DNA of 64,000 nucleotides, from positions 858,284 through 922,283 of the forward strand of contig NZ_PEKX01000007.1 in the NCBI RefSeq assembly GCF_002796985.1. The letters are read 5' to 3'. How positions within the stretch are numbered: the first letter of the stretch is position 1; every line of letters starts with the position of its first letter. Positions 58,693 to 64,000 of this stretch are shown here, piece after piece. Under the pieces are notes generated by a model. The model worked only from the letters and a program-made list of their open reading frames with translations. It was not told the origin of the DNA and searched no databases. Position numbers and translations under genes: made by a program. Source of the DNA: Pseudomonas sp. (lineage in GTDB: Bacteria > Pseudomonadota > Gammaproteobacteria > Pseudomonadales > Pseudomonadaceae).

Positions 58693-58750
58693 GATCGAGA
58701 CTCTGTTGTTGTTATGAGAGCGGCCCCGCTCGCGGCGGGGCCGGAAAGGG

Positions 58751-59125
58751 TCACGCCTGGCCGACGTAGGCCTGGACTTCCACCTCGACGTCCACGCCCA
58801 GCGCCAGTGCCGATGCCACGCAGGAGCGCACCGGCAGGCCCTGTTCGAAGTAGCGCTTGTACACCTCGTTGAAGCCGGCGAAGTGCGCCATGTCCGACAG
58901 CCACACGGTGGCTTTCACCACCTGGGAGTAGTTGGCGCCACAGGCCTCCAGGCTCTCGGCAATGCGGGTCATCACCGCTTCGGTCTGGGTCTGGATGTCG
59001 CCTTTCACCACCTGGCCGTCCGCGGTCATCGGGATCTGTCCGGACAGGAACAGGAAGCCGCCGGCCTTCACGGCGCGGGAGAAGGGGAAGGGCAGGGTGC
59101 TGGGGTAACGCTGGATATCGCTCAT
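58751..59125 (-). CDS. RidA-family enamine/imine deaminase
   Basis: 124 residues from the ATG at 59125, preceded by CGGAG. Family features: PFSRAVKAGGFLFLSGQIPM, QTEAVMTRIAESLEACGANY, VVKATVWLSDMAHFAGFNEV and the conserved Arg in GLPVRSCVASALALGVDVEV. RidA proteins hydrolyse the reactive imines made by amino acid oxidases. It lies 20 bp after the FAD oxidase gene, its probable metabolic partner. Confidence 0.92.
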   Translation of the reverse strand: MSDIQRYPSTLPFPFSRAVKAGGFLFLSGQIPMTADGQVVKGDIQTQTEAVMTRIAESLEACGANYSQVVKATVWLSDMAHFAGFNEVYKRYFEQGLPVRSCVASALALGVDVEVEVQAYVGQA

Positions 59126-59145
59126 TCTAAGGTCTCCGGGGGAAT

Positions 59146-60258
59146 TCAACGCAGGCGCGCCGGGCTCAGGCGCTGGGGATCGACGCCTTGCTGGCGCAGG
59201 GATTCGGGCAGTGCCTCGCCGAGCAGTAGCGACTGGGCCAGGCGCGACACGCCATCGGCGGACTGGATGCCGTAGCCGCCCTGGGCGGCCAGCCAGAAGA
59301 ACGCCGGGTTCTGCGCGTCCTCGCCAATCACCAGGTCGCCATCGGCGACGAAGGAGCGCAGGCCGGCCCAGCTGTGGTTCGGCCGGCGGATCGCCAGGGT
59401 GGTGTGCTCTTCGATGTGGTGCGCGCCCAGGGCGATGTCGAGTTCCTCGGGCTGTACATCCTGCGCCTCGACCGGGTCGGCGTTGGCGGGCGAGCCGAGC
59501 AGCTGACCGGCGTCCGGCTTGAAGTAGAAGCTTTCGTCGATGCCGATCACTGTCGGCCAGCGGCTGATGTCCATGCCTACCGGTGCCGGGAAGGTGAAGG
59601 CAGTACGGCGGCAAGGCTGCAGGCCGACTGGGCGGATGCCGCAGCGTTCCGCGACGTGATCGGCCCAGGCGCCGGCGGCATTGACCAGTTGCGCGGCTTG
59701 GATGGTTTCGCCCTGACTGAGTTCGAGCGTCCACGCGCCATCTGCATAGCCTGCCGACAGCAGCTCGCGGTTGCAGCGCAGCTCGCCGCCGCGCTGGCGC
59801 AGTGCGCGCAGATAACCCTGGTGCAGGGCGTGTACGTCGAGATCGCGGGCGTCCGGTTCGTAGAGGGCGCCGATGATGGCCTCGGCGCGCAGGACGGGGA
59901 GGAATTCCAGCGCCTGCTCGGTGCTGATGCGTTCCACGCCCGGCGTGGACTCGGCCTGTTTGAGCAGCTCGACGTGTTCCGGGCCGCCGACGTACAGGCA
60001 GCCGCGCGGCGTGAGGATCGGGTGCTCGGTGAAACCCACTGGTGGGTTCTCGTAGAAGGCGCGGCTGGCACGGGTCAGCGCCTGGATCTGCGGCGTGCCG
60101 TAGGCCTCCATGAACATGGCGGCGGAACGCCCGGTGGAGTGGTAGCCGGGCTGCTCTTCGCGCTCCAGCACCAGTACCTTGTGGGTCTCGCTCAGGCGGT
60201 AGGCGAGGGACGCGCCGGCAATGCCGGCGCCGATGATGACGAAATCGAAATGGCTCAC
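59146..60258 (-). CDS. FAD-dependent amino acid/amine oxidoreductase (DadA/GlyOx family)
   Basis: 370 residues with a GTG start at 60258 (AAGG eight bases before). FAD-binding GXGXXG in FDFVIIGAGIAGASLAYRLS, then VLEREEQPGYHSTGRSAAMF, and the C-terminal GD motif FVADGDLVIGEDAQNPAFFW with QGGYGIQSADGVSRL. It probably oxidises an amino acid or amine to an imine. The next gene, RidA, would remove the imine. Soluble; no signal peptide. Divergent from an XRE-cupin regulator. Confidence 0.88.
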   Translation of the reverse strand: MSHFDFVIIGAGIAGASLAYRLSETHKVLVLEREEQPGYHSTGRSAAMFMEAYGTPQIQALTRASRAFYENPPVGFTEHPILTPRGCLYVGGPEHVELLKQAESTPGVERISTEQALEFLPVLRAEAIIGALYEPDARDLDVHALHQGYLRALRQRGGELRCNRELLSAGYADGAWTLELSQGETIQAAQLVNAAGAWADHVAERCGIRPVGLQPCRRTAFTFPAPVGMDISRWPTVIGIDESFYFKPDAGQLLGSPANADPVEAQDVQPEELDIALGAHHIEEHTTLAIRRPNHSWAGLRSFVADGDLVIGEDAQNPAFFWLAAQGGYGIQSADGVSRLAQSLLLGEALPESLRQQGVDPQRLSPARLR

Positions 60259-60277
60259 TGCAAGGGCCTTCTGGAGA

Positions 60278-60297
60278 ATTTCTCTTATGTGAGAAAT
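60278..60297. promoter_or_regulatory. Probable operator between the oxidase and XRE-cupin genes
   Basis: ATTTCTC-TTATGT-GAGAAAT is a perfect seven-base inverted repeat in the 111-bp divergent gap; a partial copy, TATGAGAATTT, lies ten bases on. The XRE-cupin protein is the likely binder. Confidence 0.6.
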
Positions 60298-60369
60298 CTA
60301 AGATATGAGAATTTTTGCGCCAAAGGCAAGGCCCGGTAAACTTTCGTCGGCCCCCTCACGAGATGTCCC

Positions 60370-60993
60370 ATGAGCGAAACCGCCCAGGCACTACCCAAGC
60401 CCCAGCAACTGGATCGAGACGAAGTCGGTGCGCGCCTGCGGGCGGTTCGCAAGCAGCAGAAATTGACCCTGAAACAGCTCTCCGACCTGTCTGGCGTGGC
60501 GGTTTCCACCCTGTCGAAGATGGAGCTGGCGCAGGTCGCGGTGAGCTACGATAAGCTGGCTGCCGCCGCCCGCGCCTTGCAGGTGGATATCGCCCAGTTG
60601 TTTCGCCCATTGCCGTCCGTCGGCGGGCTGATGGGGCTGAAGACTTTCGTCAAGACCGGCATCGATGACGCCGCCGGCTACGACACGGGCGGCTACGAGT
60701 ACTACCCCATTGCCGGCGATTTCCCGCAGCGCAGCATGACGCCGCTGTATGCGCGCATCTTCGCCCGCGAGGTCGGCGAGTTCGACGACTTCGTCCGCCA
60801 CCCCGGCCAGGAGTTCGCCATGGTGGTGTCCGGCCGCGTGCGCATCCAGTTCGAGACGGGGGAGTCGGTGAGTATCGGCACGCGCGAGACAGCTTATTTC
60901 GACAGCAGCGTTGGCCACCTCTACCTCAATGATGGCGAAGCCGACGAGGCGCAGGTGATGGTGGTGATGTCGGAATTGCGGCCCGCGCAGTAG
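60370..60993 (+). CDS. XRE-family regulator with cupin sensor domain
   Basis: 207 residues. Helix-turn-helix at residues 15-70 (VGARLRAVRKQQKLTLKQLS, GVAVSTLSKMELAQVAVSYD). A C-terminal cupin barrel: ARIFAREVGEFDDFVRHPGQ, EFAMVVSGRVRIQFETGESV and ETAYFDSSVGHLYLNDG. Regulators of this form (such as DguR and PuuR) often sense an amino acid or amine near its catabolic genes. Divergent from the oxidase-RidA-YkvI group, which it probably controls. Confidence 0.9.
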   Translation: MSETAQALPKPQQLDRDEVGARLRAVRKQQKLTLKQLSDLSGVAVSTLSKMELAQVAVSYDKLAAAARALQVDIAQLFRPLPSVGGLMGLKTFVKTGIDDAAGYDTGGYEYYPIAGDFPQRSMTPLYARIFAREVGEFDDFVRHPGQEFAMVVSGRVRIQFETGESVSIGTRETAYFDSSVGHLYLNDGEADEAQVMVVMSELRPAQ

Positions 60994-60999
60994 CGGGCC

Positions 61000-63876
61000 T
61001 CAGGTCGCCTGCTGGATATCGCGGCGGGGCAGCAGTGCGATGAAGTCGTCCAGCGGCACCGGACGGCTGAACAGGTAGCCCTGGTACAGGTGGCAACCTT
61101 GTTCTGCCAGCAGCGCGAGTTGTTCCGGGGTTTCCACCCCCTCGGCCACCAGTTCCAGCCCCAGGCTCTTGCCCATTGCCACGATGGCGCGGACGATTTC
61201 CGCGTCGTTGCTGTCGTTGGGCGCGTCGCGAACGAAGCTCTGGTCGATCTTCAGGCTGTCCACCGGCAGGCGCTTGAGGTAGGTGAGCGACGAATACCCG
61301 GTGCCGAAGTCGTCCATGGCAAATTGCACACCCGCCTCGCGCAGACGCTCCATGCGCGCGATGGTGTCGTCCAGTTGCTGGATCACGATGCCCTCGGTGA
61401 TCTCCAGCTTGAGCAGGCTGGGTGGCAATTGGGTCTTGTGCAGCAGGGCCAGGAGGCGTTCGACGAAATCGCTCTGGCGGAACTGCCGGGGGCTGATGTT
61501 CACGCTCAGGCTGAAGTTCTCGATGTCGATGAGCCCTTCGGCGAGCAGTCGCGCACCGGTGCGGCAGGCCTCCTCGATGACCCATTGGCCGACTTCGACG
61601 ATCAGCCCACTGTCTTCCAGTACGCGGATGAAGCCGGCCGGCGACTGCGGGCCGCGGGTCGGGTGGCTCCAGCGCAGCAGCGCCTCCGCGCCGACGATGC
61701 GAGAGTCGCGGGCGTCCACCTGGGCCTGGTAATGCAGATTGAACTCACGACGCACCAGCGCCATGCGCAGGCCGTTCTCCAGGCGCAGGCGCTCGCTGGC
61801 GGCCTGCTGCATGGATTCGTGGAACAACTGCACGGTGTTGCGCCCGGCGTCCTTGGCGCGGTACATGGCGATGTCGGCGCGCTTGAGCAGGTCGTCCGGG
61901 GTTGCGCCGTCGTCGGGGATCAGCGCGATGCCGATGCTTGGGGTGATCTGCAGGCGGTGGCCGTCGAGTAGCATGGGTTCGGCCAGCAGGTCGCGGAGTT
62001 TTTCCGCCAGTTGGCGCACCTGCTGCGCGGTGTCCAGGCGGCTGCCTTCGATGCCGGTAAGCAGCACCACGAACTCGTCGCCGCCCAGGCGCGCCACGGT
62101 GTCTTCCTGGCGCACGCTGGCCTCCAGGCGCGCGGTGACCATCTGCAGGATGGAGTCGCCGACGGAGTGGCCGAGGGAGTCGTTGATGTGCTTGAAGTGA
62201 TCGAGATCGAGGAATAGCAGCGCGCCACGCAGACTGTGGCGCTGCAGCAGGGCGATCTGCTGCTTGAGGCGGTCCATCAGCAGCGCGCGGTTGGGCAGGT
62301 CGGTCAGGGCGTCGTGATAGGCCAAGTGCTGGATGCGCGCCTCGGCCTCACGCAGCTCGCTGGTGTCGCGAGCGGTGAGCAGCAGGCAGTTCACGCCGCC
62401 CAGCTCGATCGGCTCCACCGACACGTCTACCGTCTTGATTGTGCCGTCGCGGTGGCGGCCGCGCATTTCCAGGTGGTGGACGAAGCCGTCGCGGTTCAGC
62501 GCGGCGATCATGTTCAGGCGTTCATCCGCGTCGGCCCAGATGTTGATGCCCAGGGCGGTCTGGTCGATCACCTCGTCGGTGCGGTAGCCGGTGAGACGGT
62601 GGAAGCCTTCGTTGACTTCGATGTAGCGGCCGGTGTCGCGCTCGGTGATGGTGATGGCATCGGGGCTGGAGTGGAACGCCTTGGCGAACTTCTCCTGGCT
62701 GGCCTTCAGCGCAGCTTCGGCCTGCAGGCGCCGGGTGACGTCGCGGAAGCTGGAGAGGATGCACAGCTGGCGGTCGACCCAGATCAGCCGGCTGGCGACC
62801 ATGCAGGTAATGGGGTGGCCTTCTCGGGTGAGGAATTGCACCTCGATGTTCTGTAGCGAGTGGTCGCGCATCAACTGCTCGAACAGCCGCTCGCGAATCT
62901 GATTGTCCGTCCAGAAGGTGATCCGGTGCGACGACTGGCCAATGACTTCCTCGGCCCGCCAGCCAAAGGTGCCGCAGAAGCTCGGGTTGACCTCGATGAA
63001 TTCGCCGTCGCGCACCCGTGTCACGCAGATCGGGTCCGGGCTGCCCTGGAACAGGCTGGCGAACTTTTCCTCGGAGGCTTCCAGGTTGCGTTCACGCACT
63101 ACCTGCTCGGTGATGTCGAGCAGGGTGCCCGCCATGCGCAGCGGCTTGCCGTCGGTGTTCCGGTAGAGCCGGGCGCGGCTCTCCAGGTAGCGCACCTCAC
63201 CGGAACCGAGCTGGGCGCGATAGGTGAACTGGTAGTCGCTGTCCGGCCCGCGAGCCAGTCGGGCGTAGGCCTGGCGCATGCGCTGGCGGTCGGTCTTGTC
63301 GACGCAGGCGAAGAACTCGCCGAAGGGGCCGTGGAAATCCTGGTCAGGCAATTCGTGCAGAACGGCGGCGCGAGTCGAGCCGTAGAGCAGGCCGCTGGGA
63401 ATGTGCCAGTCCCAGATACCCAGTTGCGCGGAGTCCAGCGCCAGGTCGAGGCGTTCCTGGCTGTCGCGCAGGGCCTGTTCCTGGGCACGTATGCGGGTGA
63501 TGTCGCGCACCGTGAGCACCAGGCAGGGGTGGCCGTCCTGTTCGATCTGGCAGCCGTAGATACGGGCGCTGCGGATTTCGCCGGTGCGGGTCAGCAGGGT
63601 GGCTTCGAAGCCATCGATCTGCTGCTCGGCGGCGATCTTGTCGAGCATCCGCTGGCGCTCGTCGAGGCTGCGCCAAAGGCCGAGTTGCAGGGAGGTGCGA
63701 CCGAGGGCCTCGTCGCGGCTCCAGCCGAAGCGCTCGACGAAGCTGGCATTGAGTTCGAGGAATCTTCCGCTGTCCCGGTCGGTGATGACCATGGCGTCGG
63801 GCGCGGTATGAAAGGCTTTGGCGAACTTGTCCTGGCCGTCGGTGGCGAGCGGGGGAAAGAGAGGATCGCGGCTCAT
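61000..63876 (-). CDS. Multi-PAS GGDEF-EAL cyclic di-GMP protein
   Basis: 958 residues, no membrane segment. Four PAS domains at about 15-130, 140-265, 270-390 and 395-515 (for example EKFAKAFHSSPDAITITERD). The GGDEF domain (520-690) has LTDLPNRALLMDRL, the active site ARLGGDEFVVLL and an I-site RQED. The EAL domain (695-950) keeps VGAEALLRWSHP, LSVNISPRQF, LKLEITEG, MDDFGTGYSSLTYLKRLPVD, LKIDQSFV and VAEGVETPEQL, so both synthesis and breakdown of cyclic di-GMP look possible. GGGGAG precedes the ATG, and a 25-codon open frame overlaps its start. Confidence 0.95.
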   Translation of the reverse strand: MSRDPLFPPLATDGQDKFAKAFHTAPDAMVITDRDSGRFLELNASFVERFGWSRDEALGRTSLQLGLWRSLDERQRMLDKIAAEQQIDGFEATLLTRTGEIRSARIYGCQIEQDGHPCLVLTVRDITRIRAQEQALRDSQERLDLALDSAQLGIWDWHIPSGLLYGSTRAAVLHELPDQDFHGPFGEFFACVDKTDRQRMRQAYARLARGPDSDYQFTYRAQLGSGEVRYLESRARLYRNTDGKPLRMAGTLLDITEQVVRERNLEASEEKFASLFQGSPDPICVTRVRDGEFIEVNPSFCGTFGWRAEEVIGQSSHRITFWTDNQIRERLFEQLMRDHSLQNIEVQFLTREGHPITCMVASRLIWVDRQLCILSSFRDVTRRLQAEAALKASQEKFAKAFHSSPDAITITERDTGRYIEVNEGFHRLTGYRTDEVIDQTALGINIWADADERLNMIAALNRDGFVHHLEMRGRHRDGTIKTVDVSVEPIELGGVNCLLLTARDTSELREAEARIQHLAYHDALTDLPNRALLMDRLKQQIALLQRHSLRGALLFLDLDHFKHINDSLGHSVGDSILQMVTARLEASVRQEDTVARLGGDEFVVLLTGIEGSRLDTAQQVRQLAEKLRDLLAEPMLLDGHRLQITPSIGIALIPDDGATPDDLLKRADIAMYRAKDAGRNTVQLFHESMQQAASERLRLENGLRMALVRREFNLHYQAQVDARDSRIVGAEALLRWSHPTRGPQSPAGFIRVLEDSGLIVEVGQWVIEEACRTGARLLAEGLIDIENFSLSVNISPRQFRQSDFVERLLALLHKTQLPPSLLKLEITEGIVIQQLDDTIARMERLREAGVQFAMDDFGTGYSSLTYLKRLPVDSLKIDQSFVRDAPNDSNDAEIVRAIVAMGKSLGLELVAEGVETPEQLALLAEQGCHLYQGYLFSRPVPLDDFIALLPRRDIQQAT

Positions 63877-63950
63877 GCGGCGCTCCCCCTGTGTCGGTCG
63901 GAGCCGGCCAACTCAGGCCGGTGATCGCGAAGTGACATGCGGACGGGCAT
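63873..63950 (-). CDS. Possible 25-codon upstream open reading frame
   Basis: An ATG at 63950 with AGAAGG about eight bases before it begins a frame reading MPVRMSLRDHRPELAG and ending at a TGA that overlaps the ATG of the GGDEF-EAL gene (ATGA). It could couple translation of the large gene. Whether it is translated is not known; no homology is recognised. Confidence 0.35.
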   Translation of the reverse strand: MPVRMSLRDHRPELAGSDRHRGSAA

Positions 63951-64000
63951 TCGGGCCCCTTCTTCTAGTTCTGTCAGAACAATAGAGGTTAGGCCGTGAC

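Overview
The window is chromosomal DNA of a Pseudomonas, most likely from the P. aeruginosa lineage (P. nitroreducens / P. citronellolis type relatives). This is inferred from high GC, from the hexR-zwf-pgl-eda Entner-Doudoroff block, the system-I cytochrome c maturation operon placed next to polar-flagellar chemotaxis genes, wbpL/wbpM-type O-antigen genes, many REP/REPIN-like repeats, and gene neighbourhoods that resemble several separate PAO1 segments joined in a different order. No plasmid, prophage, insertion sequence or CRISPR array is visible; almost everything is core housekeeping DNA.

Layout. 1-5763: end of a flagellar/chemotaxis locus (motD end, ParC/ParP polar-localisation pair, cheW, a DUF2802 protein, a receiver-like protein, then an FlhB-C-terminal-like protein and fliK on the minus strand). 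5900-13450: ccmABCDEF-dsbE-ccmHI operon plus a small lipoprotein. 13700-26100: mixed single genes (diguanylate cyclase, lipoate ligase-like protein, KefB/C-type antiporter, pseudouridine synthase, AI-2E family permease, MsbA-like ABC exporter, S1-domain CvfB-like protein, DUF5064-like protein, peptide deformylase). 26135-30060: hexR divergent from zwf-pgl-eda, with a HexR-type operator and a Crc/Hfq-type motif at the zwf start. 30200-35580: ABC exporter, cyclophilin, hydrolase, LysR regulator, small secreted protein, azoreductase. 35777-42185: ihfB, lapA, lapB and a very short O-antigen gene set (wbpV-, wbpL-, wbpM-like), then a ComEA-type protein. 42200-42740: tRNA-Asn followed by two tandem 143-bp units that each repeat the 3' end of the tRNA and its terminator. 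42741-51500: tyrB-type aminotransferase, uvrB, an EmrAB-type exporter with a divergent LysR regulator, gltX. 51600-52260: tRNA cluster Ala-Glu-Ala-Glu. 52300-57540: TetR regulator and hydrolase, second KDPG aldolase, thioesterase, dusC, SDR, heat-shock ibpA with sigma32 promoter and ROSE-type RNA thermometer. 57600-64000: YkvI-family transporter, RidA, FAD amine oxidase and a divergent XRE-cupin regulator, and a four-PAS GGDEF-EAL protein.

The most notable observations are (1) the tRNA-Asn-linked tandem repeat array, which is organised like the tyrT/rtT array of E. coli; (2) a frameshifted fossil of an arcD-like arginine/ornithine antiporter that still carries an Anr/FNR box, ribosome binding site and start codon; (3) two leader hairpins that pair with the Shine-Dalgarno sequences of azoR and comEA; (4) a tyrB terminator whose arm contains the -35 box of the tRNA-Asn promoter; and (5) a stripped O-antigen locus with no flippase, polymerase or chain-length gene. 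All homology statements are from reading motifs; no database search was possible.
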